Origin: Bacteroidota bacterium
GTDB lineage: Bacteria; Bacteroidota; Bacteroidia; 2-12-FULL-35-15
DNA: 38,865 nucleotides
Direction: 5' to 3'
NCBI GenBank assembly: GCA_947466965.1
Contig: CANIFU010000024.1
Location: 1 to 38,865, forward strand
Part shown: positions 1 to 8,141 of the stretch, piece after piece
Position numbering within the stretch: the stretch's first letter is position 1
Layout: each line of letters starts with the position of its first letter
Program-made: the position numbers and the translations under genes
The notes under the pieces: model-generated
What the model saw: only the letters and a program-made list of their open reading frames with translations
Told to the model about the DNA's origin: nothing
Databases searched by the model: none

Positions 1-114
1 AGAGCTGCAAGAGTTGGTCGTAACCCACAAACTGGAAAAGCAATTAAAATTGCTGCTAAAAAAGTTGCTAAGTTTAAAGCTGGTGCTGATTTAGCTAAAA
101 CAGTTAACAAATAG
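1..114 (+). CDS. HU-family DNA-binding protein, 3' end (partial)
   Basis: The first 37 codons form an open frame entering from the left edge and ending at a TAG. The visible peptide contains GRNPQTGKAIKIAAKK, the conserved DNA-arm and C-terminal signature of HU/IHF proteins (the GRNPxTG arm tip), followed by a typical Lys/Ala-rich end finishing in TVNK. HU dimers bend and compact DNA. The start lies outside the window, so length and paralogue type (HU-alpha or HU-beta-like) cannot be judged. A strong intrinsic terminator follows 18 bases after the stop, so this gene is transcribed separately from the agmatinase gene downstream. Confidence 0.9.
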   Translation, partial: RAARVGRNPQTGKAIKIAAKKVAKFKAGADLAKTVNK

Positions 115-132
115 TCGATGACTTTTTGAAAT

Positions 133-168
133 AAAAAAGTCCCGCAGAAATGCGGGACTTTTTTATTT
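133..168 (+). terminator. Intrinsic terminator after the HU gene
   Basis: A perfect inverted repeat (arms 133-146 and 151-164, core GTCCCGCA/TGCGGGAC, loop GAAA) is flanked by an A-run on the left and a T-run on the right. It is a GC-rich hairpin in AT-rich surroundings followed by TTTTTT, a classical rho-independent terminator. The flanking A/T tracts could let it work in both directions. Confidence 0.9.
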
Positions 169-197
169 TATGTATTTTCGTTCCTCAAAAAAAAAAC

Positions 198-1253
198 ATG
201 AGCAAACAAGATAAAATTAAAAATTTCGATCCCAACGGATTGGGAGATGCAAACAATAATATATACGGCTTACCTTTTACCACAGCTGAAGCTGAAGTTG
301 TAATTCTTCCTGTACCATGGGAAGTAACAGTTTCATACAGTGCAGGAACAGCATTGGGTCCTCAGGTAATTTACAATGCATCTTATCAGGTTGATTTATT
401 TGATCCTAAAATTGAAGATGCCTGGAAAATAGGCATTGCAATGGATACAATCTCAGATGACATCTCCAGCAAAAGTGAAAGCTTAAGACGGAAAGCTGAA
501 AATTATATCGAACTATTACAGGAAGGTGAAACTCCTACTTCAAATAGTGATATGGAGGATATTCGTTTACTCATAAATGCAGAATGTTTAAAAATGAATA
601 ACTGGGTAAAAGCTAAATCACTTTCATTTTTAGAACAAAATAAAATTGTAGCTCTACTAGGTGGCGACCACTCTACTCCACTCGGGCTAATGCAAGCCTT
701 AGCAGAGAAAAATGAATCGTTTGCTATTTTACAAATAGATGCGCACGCCGACTTACGAGATGCTTATGAAGGGTTCGAATTTTCTCATGCATCCATCATG
801 TTCAATGCATTAAAAATACCTCAGGTTTCAAAATTAGTTCAGGTGGGTATCCGTGATTATTGTCAGGCTGAATTTGACATTATCAAAAATTCAAACGGAA
901 GAATCCAAACTTTTTTTGACAGAGATATAAAATACAGACAATTAGATGGAACAACGTGGACAACAATTTGTAACGATATCATTACGCAATTGCCGAACGA
1001 GATCTATCTTAGTTTCGACATTGATGGCTTGGATCCAAAACTTTGTCCGAGTACAGGAACACCAGTTGCTGGGGGTTTTGAATTTGAACAAATCTTAATG
1101 TTAATAGAGAAAATTGTTGATTCTGGAAAACGTATCATTGCTTTCGACATCAATGAAGTAGCTCCTGGCGGCGATGAATGGGATGCCAATGTAGGTGCAC
1201 GCTTACTATACAGGATAGCAAATATGGTAGCCAAATCGAACGGAAGAGCTTAA
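198..1253 (+). CDS. Agmatinase/arginase-family ureohydrolase
   Basis: A 351-residue ureohydrolase of the arginase/agmatinase/formiminoglutamase fold, binuclear Mn-dependent enzymes that hydrolyse guanidino groups to urea. The metal-ligand motifs are all present: GGDHS (His158), DAHADLRD (Asp181, His183, Asp185) and SFDIDGLDP (Asp274, Asp276). The late motif AFDINEVAPGGDEWDAN is the ExNP-like region seen in agmatinase-like members. I chose the ATG at 198 (MSKQDK) because an earlier in-frame ATG at 150 lies inside the HU terminator hairpin and would add an unconserved peptide. An insertion around residues 85-130 is typical of the Bacteroidota branch. Agmatinase is the likeliest activity, but arginase or another guanidino substrate is not excluded. 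No other polyamine genes are adjacent. Confidence 0.88.
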   Translation: MSKQDKIKNFDPNGLGDANNNIYGLPFTTAEAEVVILPVPWEVTVSYSAGTALGPQVIYNASYQVDLFDPKIEDAWKIGIAMDTISDDISSKSESLRRKAENYIELLQEGETPTSNSDMEDIRLLINAECLKMNNWVKAKSLSFLEQNKIVALLGGDHSTPLGLMQALAEKNESFAILQIDAHADLRDAYEGFEFSHASIMFNALKIPQVSKLVQVGIRDYCQAEFDIIKNSNGRIQTFFDRDIKYRQLDGTTWTTICNDIITQLPNEIYLSFDIDGLDPKLCPSTGTPVAGGFEFEQILMLIEKIVDSGKRIIAFDINEVAPGGDEWDANVGARLLYRIANMVAKSNGRA

Positions 1254-1346
1254 GGATAGTAATTCCGATAGTATGAGGAATTAATTTAAAATCAAAAGAA
1301 GTTAAAACGAATAGAAAGATCATTCTACTTCAGTTGTTATAACAAA

Positions 1347-2018
1347 ATGGAAGAACTAATCACCTATTTATCACAATTCATTTCAGAAACGCGTAGAGGG
1401 AAGTTTGACACTGTACTGAATTTCAGAACAAGACACATTACTATTGCACTCGAAGATTTATACCAGCCTCACAATGCGAGTGCCGTTTTGCGGTCGTGTG
1501 ATATTTTCGGAATTCAGGATATTCATATCATTGAAAATAAAAATGCGTATACCGTAAACAAAGATATTGCTTTGGGAGCACCCAAATGGTTGAATTTACA
1601 CCGTTACAGAAAAGCAGAAAACAATTCGTTGGATTGTATATTAAAACTAAAAGCACAAGGATATCGAATAGTAGCAACAACACCACATGAAAAAGATTGT
1701 AATATAGAAGACCTTTCTGTTGATAAACCCTTAGCACTTTTTTTCGGAACAGAACTCACAGGCATCTCTGATACAGTAAGAGCGCATGCCGATGAATTTG
1801 TAAAAATTCCGATGTATGGTTTTACAGAAAGCTTTAACATTTCCGTAAGTGCTGCATTATGCCTTCATTCACTAAAAGAAAAACTCCACAAATCGGAGAT
1901 TGCTTGGCAATTGAATGATCTTGAAAAAGAAGAATTACTTTTGCGTTGGTTAAAAAATTCGATACCAAAAGTTGAATTGATTGAAAAGGATTATTTTTCA
2001 AAAAAAGGTTTAAAATAA
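1347..2018 (+). CDS. trmH: TrmH/SpoU-family 2'-O-ribose RNA methyltransferase
   Basis: A 223-residue SPOUT methyltransferase. All three SpoU motifs are visible: motif 1 HNASAVLRSCDIFG (Asn43, Arg49), motif 2 LFFGTELTGIS (residues 131-141) and motif 3 IPMYGFTESFNISVSAAL (154-171), which form the trefoil knot that binds S-adenosylmethionine. The length and the short helical extensions at both ends match TrmH, which makes Gm18 in tRNA, better than the longer RlmB type with an N-terminal L30e-like domain. The gene stands alone, about 90 bases after the ureohydrolase and on the same strand. No terminator is obvious between them. Confidence 0.85.
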   Translation: MEELITYLSQFISETRRGKFDTVLNFRTRHITIALEDLYQPHNASAVLRSCDIFGIQDIHIIENKNAYTVNKDIALGAPKWLNLHRYRKAENNSLDCILKLKAQGYRIVATTPHEKDCNIEDLSVDKPLALFFGTELTGISDTVRAHADEFVKIPMYGFTESFNISVSAALCLHSLKEKLHKSEIAWQLNDLEKEELLLRWLKNSIPKVELIEKDYFSKKGLK

Positions 2019-2113
2019 TAGTTTCACTTTTTTAGATTCATTTTCAGCAAGGCCTTGAACATTCTAGAGAAAAAAAGGATATTCAAGTTTTAACTGTTTA
2101 AAAAATTAAAGAG

Positions 2114-2144
2114 TTTGTTATTTTCTAAATTTAATGTAGGTTTG
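2114..2144 (+). promoter_or_regulatory. Bacteroidota-type promoter for the THX gene
   Basis: TTTG at 2114-2117 and TAGGTTTG at 2137-2144 are separated by 19 bases, an exact match to the known Bacteroidota primary sigma consensus (TTTG, about 19-21 bases, TAnnTTTG). Transcription would start near 2151, leaving a leader of about 38 bases before the ATG at 2189. Confidence 0.7.
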
Positions 2145-2188
2145 TATCAGAAATTTAAAAAACACAAAATAAAATAACAACAACTATT

Positions 2189-2398
2189 ATGGGAAAAGGT
2201 GATAAAAAAAGTAAAAAAGGTAAAATTTCAATGGGTTCATTTGGTGTTAGCCGACCAAATAAAAAAAAGGTAGCAGCAAAGAAAAAAGCAGCACCTTCTA
2301 CAAAAGCAGCAAGCCCTAAAAAAGCAGCAGCACCTAAAAAAGTTGCTGCGCCTAAAAAGGCAGCAGCACCTAAAAAGGCAGCAAAAAAAGCTGAATAA
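2189..2398 (+). CDS. Ribosomal protein THX with Lys/Ala/Pro-rich tail
   Basis: A 69-residue, very basic protein. Residues 1-25 (MGKGDKKSKKGKISMGSFGV then SRPNK) match the short Thx family of 30S proteins, whose Thermus member begins MGKGDRRTRRGKIWRGTYG and sits in a cavity at the head of the small subunit. Residues 27-69 are a low-complexity tail with repeated KKAAAP and KKVAAP units, like histone H1 or AlgP tails. Such tails are not part of the structurally defined Thx. The gene has its own strong promoter and terminator, as expected for an abundant protein. Assignment rests on the N-terminal motif. The role of the tail (RNA contact or nucleoid binding) is unknown. Confidence 0.75.
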   Translation: MGKGDKKSKKGKISMGSFGVSRPNKKKVAAKKKAAPSTKAASPKKAAAPKKVAAPKKAAAPKKAAKKAE

Positions 2399-2416
2399 AA
2401 TTGAATTTATTTAAAT

Positions 2417-2452
2417 AAAAAAAACCTCTAAAACATAGGGGTTTTTTTTATT
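2417..2452 (+). terminator. Intrinsic terminator after THX (probably bidirectional)
   Basis: AAAACCTCTA and TAGGGGTTTT form a 10-pair stem with one G-T pair around a 6-base loop, with an A-run before and TTTTTTTT after. It lies between the convergent THX and pdxH genes and has T-runs on both strands, so it can stop both transcripts. Confidence 0.85.
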
Positions 2453-2485
2453 TATAATCTTGATAATTACTTTTAATAAAGAATA

Positions 2486-3136
2486 TTAAGGCGCTAATCG
2501 CTCTATTTTCCAAGCATTATTTTCTTTCGTATACAAAATCCTGTCATGTAAGCGGCTTGGTCTGCCTTGCCAAAATTCGATACTAATTGGCTTTAAAGTA
2601 TAACCACCCCAATTTTGAGGACGAGGAACATCTTCACCAGGAAATTGAGCAGATAATTTTTGATATTCTTCATCCAATACATTTCTGTTTGCAATCACAT
2701 GACTTTGTTGAGAAGTCCAAGCACCCAATTTACTAGTTCGTGGACGAGATTTAAAATACACATCCGAATCAAATGCAGTTTGTTTGAATAATACACCTTC
2801 AATCCTCACTTGTCGTTCAAGCTCCGGCCAAAAGAAAAGCAATGCACAGCTTGGGTTATTTTTGATCTCAGTACCTTTTCTACTTGTATAATTGGTATAG
2901 AATACAAAACCCGACTCATTAAAATTGCGGAGCAACAAAATACGTGCAGAAGGCTTACCATCAGCTGTTGCAGTAGCAACTGTCATTGCATTAGGTTCAT
3001 TTACTTGTGAATCAACAGCTTCCTTAAACCATTTTTCAAATTGCAAAACAGGATTTATATTCACATCCTTTTTACTTAAAGTTTGTTTAGCAAAATCGTG
3101 ACGGAGGGTATTTATATATAATCTAAAATCTTCCAT
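2486..3136 (-). CDS. pdxH: Pyridoxamine/pyridoxine 5'-phosphate oxidase
   Basis: A 216-residue FMN-dependent oxidase that makes pyridoxal 5'-phosphate, the last step of vitamin B6 metabolism and salvage. Conserved segments are clear: NAMTVATATADGKPSARILLLR (phosphate/FMN region, residues about 49-70), FYTNYTSRKG (FMN-binding), WPELERQVRIEG, YFKSRPRTSKLGAW (substrate Arg) and the C-terminal ending with FWQGRPSRLHDR and WKIERLAP, the family's almost invariant last residues. Length equals E. coli PdxH. It is followed at its 3' side by the convergent terminator shared with THX. It is co-oriented with the PLP-dependent class IV aminotransferase 55 bases upstream, a sensible though unproven functional pairing. 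Confidence 0.95.
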   Translation of the reverse strand: MEDFRLYINTLRHDFAKQTLSKKDVNINPVLQFEKWFKEAVDSQVNEPNAMTVATATADGKPSARILLLRNFNESGFVFYTNYTSRKGTEIKNNPSCALLFFWPELERQVRIEGVLFKQTAFDSDVYFKSRPRTSKLGAWTSQQSHVIANRNVLDEEYQKLSAQFPGEDVPRPQNWGGYTLKPISIEFWQGRPSRLHDRILYTKENNAWKIERLAP

Positions 3137-3191
3137 TGTAAAATTTATTTAAGTGGTTTATGAACTAAGTCAAAAATGAGTAAAGTAAATA

Positions 3192-4040
3192 TTACTTAGT
3201 AGCAATAAGTTCGTTCAATTTTTCAACTAATTTTTTTGATGTATCATTAAAATAACGTTTTTGTTTATATGCAACAGCCCATCGTATTCCAGTGATCGTA
3301 TTCGTTAAAAACAACTCATCAGCACCCAGTAATACATTTTGCATAACAGAAATTTCATACACCGCTATTTTAGTTGCTTGAGCGATCTCAATAATCTTTT
3401 TACGCATCACTCCATTTACGCAACCATCGGCTACCGGAGGAGTATACAACACACCATTTTTGACTGCAAAGATATTCGAACTTATTCCTTCAATAATATG
3501 ATGTTTGTCATTAAGCAATAGACATTCATCTAATTGTTGGTGAACTTTATGAATTCCTGCCATCACATAAATTACACTATTTGCTGATTTTATGGAAGAA
3601 AGTGAATTCTGAGCTTTTTTAAAATCAGTATAAAGATCTACAGTATATCCTTTATTATTGAGCGTATAACCAATTTCATCCAAAGGGTATACTTCTATTA
3701 AAAAGGAAACCTTATTGTCGCAAGGAGCATAAAAACCACCTTCATTGCGGTAAACGGTTAAGCGAACACGGCCGTCAGAGGTAATATTATTTTTCTGAGC
3801 CAGTTCCAGGAAAGCATGCTCCAAAAAAGTCGCATTCAACAGGGGATTCATTTCCATCTTCAACACTTCCATTCCCGCATACAATCGGAGCAAATGTTCT
3901 TTTAAAAACTGAGGGTTATAATTTGTAATCCGAATTGTTTCAAACAAAGCATCACCATATCTGAAAGAACGATTATTAGCAGTAATGACTGGAGAATCTG
4001 CTAAAATAAAATTGCCGTTATGATTCAGGTATATTTGCAT
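3192..4040 (-). CDS. Class IV aminotransferase (aminodeoxychorismate lyase- or BCAT/DAAT-like)
   Basis: A 282-residue fold-type IV PLP enzyme. The N-terminal FRYGDALFETIRI motif (residues about 26-38) is the hallmark of PabC, BCAT and D-amino-acid aminotransferases, and EGISSNIFAVKNG is the phosphate-binding loop that follows the conserved Glu. The Lys in SIKSANSVIYVMA is in the position of the PLP lysine. The length favours aminodeoxychorismate lyase (PabC) or D-alanine aminotransferase over branched-chain aminotransferases, which are longer. A standalone PabA/TrpG subunit is encoded 7 kb away, which fits a PabC role in folate synthesis, but substrate specificity cannot be set from sequence alone. 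Confidence 0.8.
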   Translation of the reverse strand: MQIYLNHNGNFILADSPVITANNRSFRYGDALFETIRITNYNPQFLKEHLLRLYAGMEVLKMEMNPLLNATFLEHAFLELAQKNNITSDGRVRLTVYRNEGGFYAPCDNKVSFLIEVYPLDEIGYTLNNKGYTVDLYTDFKKAQNSLSSIKSANSVIYVMAGIHKVHQQLDECLLLNDKHHIIEGISSNIFAVKNGVLYTPPVADGCVNGVMRKKIIEIAQATKIAVYEISVMQNVLLGADELFLTNTITGIRWAVAYKQKRYFNDTSKKLVEKLNELIATK

Positions 4041-4081
4041 TTAAATAAATTTCAACTTGATTATAAGAAGATTAAAAAAAA

Positions 4082-4561
4082 CTAATTAATTTGATCTAAG
4101 ATTAATTTTAGAGAACTGTTTGCTTCAATCAAAATTCCTTTTACACCTACTTTTTCTGCAGCGGCTGTATCTCTTTCTTTATCGCCAATAAAATAAGACT
4201 TGCTTGCATCAATATCAAAACGAGCAAGTGCTTTTTCAACAAAAAGTGAATCCGGCTTACGGCAAATACATTTTACAACATCAGGATGATGAACACAATA
4301 GTAAATTTCGGATAATGCAATTCCATTCTTTGAAAATTCATCCACCATAAATTTATGTAAAATCTCTACTTCGTCTTGTCTATAAAGTCCTTTCGCTATT
4401 CCACTTTGATTTGAAACAACAACAAGTAAATATCCTTTTTTCTGAAGCAGTTGAAGCACTTCAATGAGATCTGGTAAAATTACAAAATCAGACAACAAAT
4501 GTGTATACCCACGTTCAACATTAATTACTCCGTCTCTATCTAAAAAAACTGCTTTCATCAT
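4082..4561 (-). CDS. gmhB: D-glycero-manno-heptose 1,7-bisphosphate 7-phosphatase-like HAD hydrolase
   Basis: A 159-residue HAD-IIIA phosphatase. It has the catalytic pair in FLDRDGVIN (Asp8, Asp10), SNQSGI (motif II Ser, about residue 50), the Lys in CRKPD and the late acidic GDKERD (Asp127, Asp131). The Zn-binding insert C-x-HHP-x-C-x-C (Cys89, His91/92, Cys98, Cys100) is diagnostic for GmhB and the related histidinol-phosphate phosphatases. GmhB removes the 7-phosphate of heptose bisphosphate for LPS inner core. No other heptose genes are visible here. Its ATG overlaps the stop of the rhomboid gene by four bases (ATGA), so the two are translationally coupled. Confidence 0.85.
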   Translation of the reverse strand: MMKAVFLDRDGVINVERGYTHLLSDFVILPDLIEVLQLLQKKGYLLVVVSNQSGIAKGLYRQDEVEILHKFMVDEFSKNGIALSEIYYCVHHPDVVKCICRKPDSLFVEKALARFDIDASKSYFIGDKERDTAAAEKVGVKGILIEANSSLKLILDQIN

Positions 4562-5169
4562 CTTCCAATAATTTGTTCTATAAAACGTGTTGCTAAACTA
4601 GGTTTAAGAATTAATGTGAGAACAACGCCATAAATTGCGCCCCAAAAATGAGCATCATGTGCGATGCCAGTATTTCCTCGTTTGCTTAAATAATATTCAA
4701 TTCCCAAATAAATAAAACCAAAAAGATAAGCAGGAATAGGAACAGGAATAAACATAAAACCTAATTTGGCTGTTGGATCTAAAAGAATAAAAGCATATAT
4801 AACAGAAGATACAGCTCCAGATGCTCCCAAGGCATTGTAATATATATTTCCTTTGTTACGTTCAAAAGAATAAATCGAGGACATTGCAAGGCCACCAACA
4901 TATAATAAAATAAAAAATAAAACACCTTTTACATCAAACAGTTTATAGTATGCATCTTCTACCGCTTTTCCAAACATATAAAGTGACAGCATATTAAATC
5001 CAAGGTGCATCCAGTCGGCATGTATCAATCCACTTGAAAAAAATCGATACCATTCTTTTCGTTCATGAATAAGATATGCATTAAAAACCATTTTATTTTT
5101 CAGAGAATGGTTATCCATTGCAGAAATGGAAATAAAAATTGTAATTGCAAGTATTATATAAGTAATCAT
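4558..5169 (-). CDS. Rhomboid-family intramembrane serine protease
   Basis: A 203-residue polytopic membrane protein with about six hydrophobic segments. The family landmarks are present: HADWMHLGFNM (residues 50-60, the HxxxN element), GASGAV with nucleophile Ser117 in the fourth helix, and AHDAHFWGAIYG with the catalytic His (171 or 174) near the C-terminus. Rhomboids cleave single-pass membrane proteins within the bilayer. It lacks the extra N-terminal cytoplasmic domain of GlpG. Substrate is unknown. It is the first gene of a two-gene unit with gmhB (ATGA overlap). Confidence 0.9.
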   Translation of the reverse strand: MITYIILAITIFISISAMDNHSLKNKMVFNAYLIHERKEWYRFFSSGLIHADWMHLGFNMLSLYMFGKAVEDAYYKLFDVKGVLFFILLYVGGLAMSSIYSFERNKGNIYYNALGASGAVSSVIYAFILLDPTAKLGFMFIPVPIPAYLFGFIYLGIEYYLSKRGNTGIAHDAHFWGAIYGVVLTLILKPSLATRFIEQIIGR

Positions 5170-5343
5170 ATTTGTAAAGATACTGATTTGCCAATCATTT
5201 TCAATGTACTTTTAATAGAAGAAAAAAATTATGGTCTTCATTAATAAAAAATGGCAAATTATAAGTTCTCTTTTATTAACAAAATTAGCTATCAAAAGTC
5301 AAGAAAAAAAACATCACTCATATTTGCGATACAATTTTTTTGA

Positions 5344-6939
5344 TTACTTAGTTTGAAATCCGTCGGGGTTAAGTTGAATATTTTTTGATATTTCAAACTT
5401 AAAAGAACTTTTATCCAAAACTGTTATTTTTTCGGTGATCGATTGAAAACCATTTGCCTCCAGATTGATTTCATAATTTCCAGGAGAAAGCACCATGACA
5501 TAACTTCCTGAATTAGGATTTGGTAAATAAGTACCAACAACTTCTAGTGATTTAGTATCGGTAACTGTAATAAATACATCTGAAAAAATTAATTTCTGAG
5601 TAGAATCGGATGAAGAGATGTTACCATTAATTACAGAATACTGCTGTTCTACTTCATTTAAAGTGACACGATAAATATCAAGATCACCAAACCCGCCGTC
5701 ACGAAGAGCCGCGATATAGCCATATCGACCGTTGCTAGAAATACGGAAATTGAAATTATCCTCGGGAGTATTTATCGGATACCCAACATTTTTAGGATTT
5801 GAAAATTGATTTGTCTCCGTATTAAAATCCGCTTTAAAAATATCATAACCACCCATTGTTGTATGTCCGTTTGAACTAAAAAAAACTATTTTACCGTCAG
5901 CGGAAACATTCGGAAAATCTTCGTCGTAAGGTGTATTGATCTCAGCGCCCATATTTTGAGGAGGCCCCCATTTACCATCAGGTAATTTGCGACTTAAATA
6001 TAAATCTGTACCACCGTTACCACCTTCGCGGTTGCTCGCAAAATACAGTATTGAGCCATCAGTACTTATACATGCAGCAATCTCTTCTGCTTTAGTAGAA
6101 TTAATATTTACATCTAGTTTATATGCAGGCTTAAAGCTTTTGTTTTTATCAGTAGTAGTACTATAAATATCGCCAACACCTTTAAAATTCGTATAATACA
6201 ATAACATTATTTCACCAGTTGCAGATAAGCCAATAATCTCCTGTTCATCTTCTTTTTTAGCAATGGGAGGACCTATATTTTTTGACTTTACAAAAGAACC
6301 TTCAATTACTTTTGAAATATAAATTGCTGCAGGGTACGTTCCGTCTTCCTTTGTAATTGCAGCTCCTTCATCGGGTCTGCGAGTATTAAAAATAATAAAT
6401 GACTCATCGCTTGGAACAAAAGGATAATAATCAGCGTAAGGTGAATTTACATTTGCCCCTAGGTTTTCAAATTTTACATCCAATGGAAATTTCATCAACT
6501 CTTTTGCGTTTATACAAAATTGTATCTGTCGATCAACATCCCCTAAATTAATAGCATTTCCTCTTCCTGTTTGTTTAAAAACATTATATGTTTTAATTGC
6601 ATCATCAAAACGATACGCATAATGATAGGCGCGACCTAACAAGTACATTGCATTCGGATCAAATTTAGGTTTACGTGTAAGAATCTCTAAATATGGAATC
6701 GCTTTCGTTTTATTGATGTTGGTATTCAAATAACAGATTGCAATATTGTAATTGTATTTATCGTTTTTGGAATCATCTTCCAACAACGACAAATAATCTT
6801 CCAATGCGGATTCGTAATTACCGCTATTAAATTTTTTATCCGCTATGAAAGGATCATTTTTTATATTCTCCTGAGCATATATTAGAGATGAAACAGAAAG
6901 GGTAAATATTACGAATAAAAGAGTGTGTAATTTTTTCAT
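5344..6939 (-). CDS. Exported TPR-PD40 beta-propeller protein (PorE-like without OmpA domain)
   Basis: A 531-residue exported protein. I use the ATG at 6939 because it starts the signal peptide (MKKLHTLLFVIFTLSVSSLIYAQ). An in-frame start 18 codons earlier would bury it. After the signal come TPR-like helices (residues about 30-150), a PD40/TolB-type propeller with repeated 'DG..LYFASNR..G.GG.DLY' and 'ADGK.VFFSSNG....GGYDIF' blades (about 160-430), and a carboxypeptidase-regulatory-like beta domain (about 440-525). This is the architecture of the T9SS protein PorE/SprE-type envelope proteins except that the C-terminal OmpA peptidoglycan-binding domain is missing. That domain is supplied by the gene immediately upstream in the same operon. 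It probably acts in the periplasm. Confidence 0.85.
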   Translation of the reverse strand: MKKLHTLLFVIFTLSVSSLIYAQENIKNDPFIADKKFNSGNYESALEDYLSLLEDDSKNDKYNYNIAICYLNTNINKTKAIPYLEILTRKPKFDPNAMYLLGRAYHYAYRFDDAIKTYNVFKQTGRGNAINLGDVDRQIQFCINAKELMKFPLDVKFENLGANVNSPYADYYPFVPSDESFIIFNTRRPDEGAAITKEDGTYPAAIYISKVIEGSFVKSKNIGPPIAKKEDEQEIIGLSATGEIMLLYYTNFKGVGDIYSTTTDKNKSFKPAYKLDVNINSTKAEEIAACISTDGSILYFASNREGGNGGTDLYLSRKLPDGKWGPPQNMGAEINTPYDEDFPNVSADGKIVFFSSNGHTTMGGYDIFKADFNTETNQFSNPKNVGYPINTPEDNFNFRISSNGRYGYIAALRDGGFGDLDIYRVTLNEVEQQYSVINGNISSSDSTQKLIFSDVFITVTDTKSLEVVGTYLPNPNSGSYVMVLSPGNYEINLEANGFQSITEKITVLDKSSFKFEISKNIQLNPDGFQTK

Positions 6940-7031
6940 TTTTTGAAAGAGTTGTTTATTTAAAATTTGAGACGACAAAGATAAAAAAAGCAATAAATGA
7001 ATACTCTTAATAGTTGAATTGATTTTGGAAG

Positions 7032-7934
7032 CTAATTATTAGCTTTAGGTAACAGAATTATACTTACCCTTCTGTTTTTATCCTGTCCATCTTTACTTTC
7101 ATTGGTTGATAAGGGAAGCGAGCTCCCATAACCAATAGAGCTCGTTTTTCCTTTAAAAGCATTTAATTTTATCATAATATAATTTTTGACCGAAGAGGCT
7201 CTTTTTTCTGACAATGAAAGATTGTATGATTCAGAACCTAAATTATCAGTATGACCTTCAATGATTATTTTGGAGGGCATTTCATTTTTAATTAATTCAA
7301 CCACCTTATCTAATTCTTTTTTTGAAGCTGGCAAAAGGTCAAACTTGTCAAAATCAAAAAGTACAGCACTTTTAAGGTTGATCTGTGTTCCCGAACCAAT
7401 AGCCGCTACAGCGTCTATATCAGCTCCGGGCCATGAACCTTTGCAATCGGATTTCAGATCTTCCAGCATAACATAATGAAATACATCGCCTAGATTAACT
7501 GAATCACCAATATCAACAGAAGAAACACCACCACTGATTACGCCAACATTTGTCCAATTTTTACCGTTTTTAGAAACAAACAACTGTGTTGTTTCAATAT
7601 ATTTTCCAACTTCAAAAACATACAAATCAGGACCGGGAATATCAATGAGAGCATTGTCGGAAAAACGTAAAGTCAGTTTTCCGCCACATCCTAATGAAGT
7701 AAAATTAGAGGCTACTCCAACAAAATCAGAAATCCCTAATGATAAAGTAGAATCACAGGATTCAGAAACAGCATCCGGTTCACCACGTTTAAAATCAACT
7801 ACTTCATCGGCAAAAGAAATATCTCCTTGAGGAAGAAAAATAGTGCCGCCATTACCTGCAGGATATTTTTTTCCTTTACTTTGCGCTAGAGCCCAAAATG
7901 GTATAAGAATAAATAGTAAAGAAATTTTTTTCAA
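7032..7934 (-). CDS. OmpA-family protein with N-terminal lectin-like beta-sandwich
   Basis: A 300-residue exported protein starting at a TTG that directly precedes a signal peptide (KKISLLFILIPFWALAQ). Residues about 25-185 form a beta-sandwich-like domain with GPDLYVFEVG, VSKNGKNWTNVG and the closing PGADIDAVAAI, reminiscent of discoidin-like domains that end in GFDLDAVA. Residues about 190-297 are an OmpA C-terminal domain: LFDFDKFDLLP, IEGHTDNLGSESYNLSLSEKRA and KNRRVSI carry the Asp and Arg that hold diaminopimelate of peptidoglycan. It lies 92 bases upstream of the TPR-PD40 gene on the same strand, and the pair may work together as anchor plus propeller. Confidence 0.88.
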   Translation of the reverse strand: MKKISLLFILIPFWALAQSKGKKYPAGNGGTIFLPQGDISFADEVVDFKRGEPDAVSESCDSTLSLGISDFVGVASNFTSLGCGGKLTLRFSDNALIDIPGPDLYVFEVGKYIETTQLFVSKNGKNWTNVGVISGGVSSVDIGDSVNLGDVFHYVMLEDLKSDCKGSWPGADIDAVAAIGSGTQINLKSAVLFDFDKFDLLPASKKELDKVVELIKNEMPSKIIIEGHTDNLGSESYNLSLSEKRASSVKNYIMIKLNAFKGKTSSIGYGSSLPLSTNESKDGQDKNRRVSIILLPKANN

Positions 7935-7986
7935 GAATGATACTTCTTTATAATATTAAATGTGCTGTTCATTTGTATTAACATAG

Positions 7987-7994
7987 CAAAGCTA
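7987..7994 (-). promoter_or_regulatory. -7 box for the OmpA/PD40 unit
   Basis: CAAAGCTA on the plus strand reads TAGCTTTG on the minus strand, an exact TAnnTTTG match. It would start transcription near 7980, about 46 bases before the TTG start at 7934. No clear TTTG is seen at the -33 position, so support is moderate. Confidence 0.45.
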
Positions 7995-8141
7995 AAAATT
8001 ATTTTGTCATTATACAGCTAAAACTAAGCTAGGAAAATGGTTTCAGAAAAGATGAGTTGAACTTAAAAAGAAAACAGATAAAAAATAATATATCAATTTA
8101 AAAAAAAATTTACTACTATATCAATAAAGATATAATGCTAA

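Noticed and set aside
150-197. Longer N-terminus for the ureohydrolase (ATG at 150)
   Set aside because: It begins inside the HU terminator hairpin and adds residues not expected for the family. The ATG at 198 is preferred.
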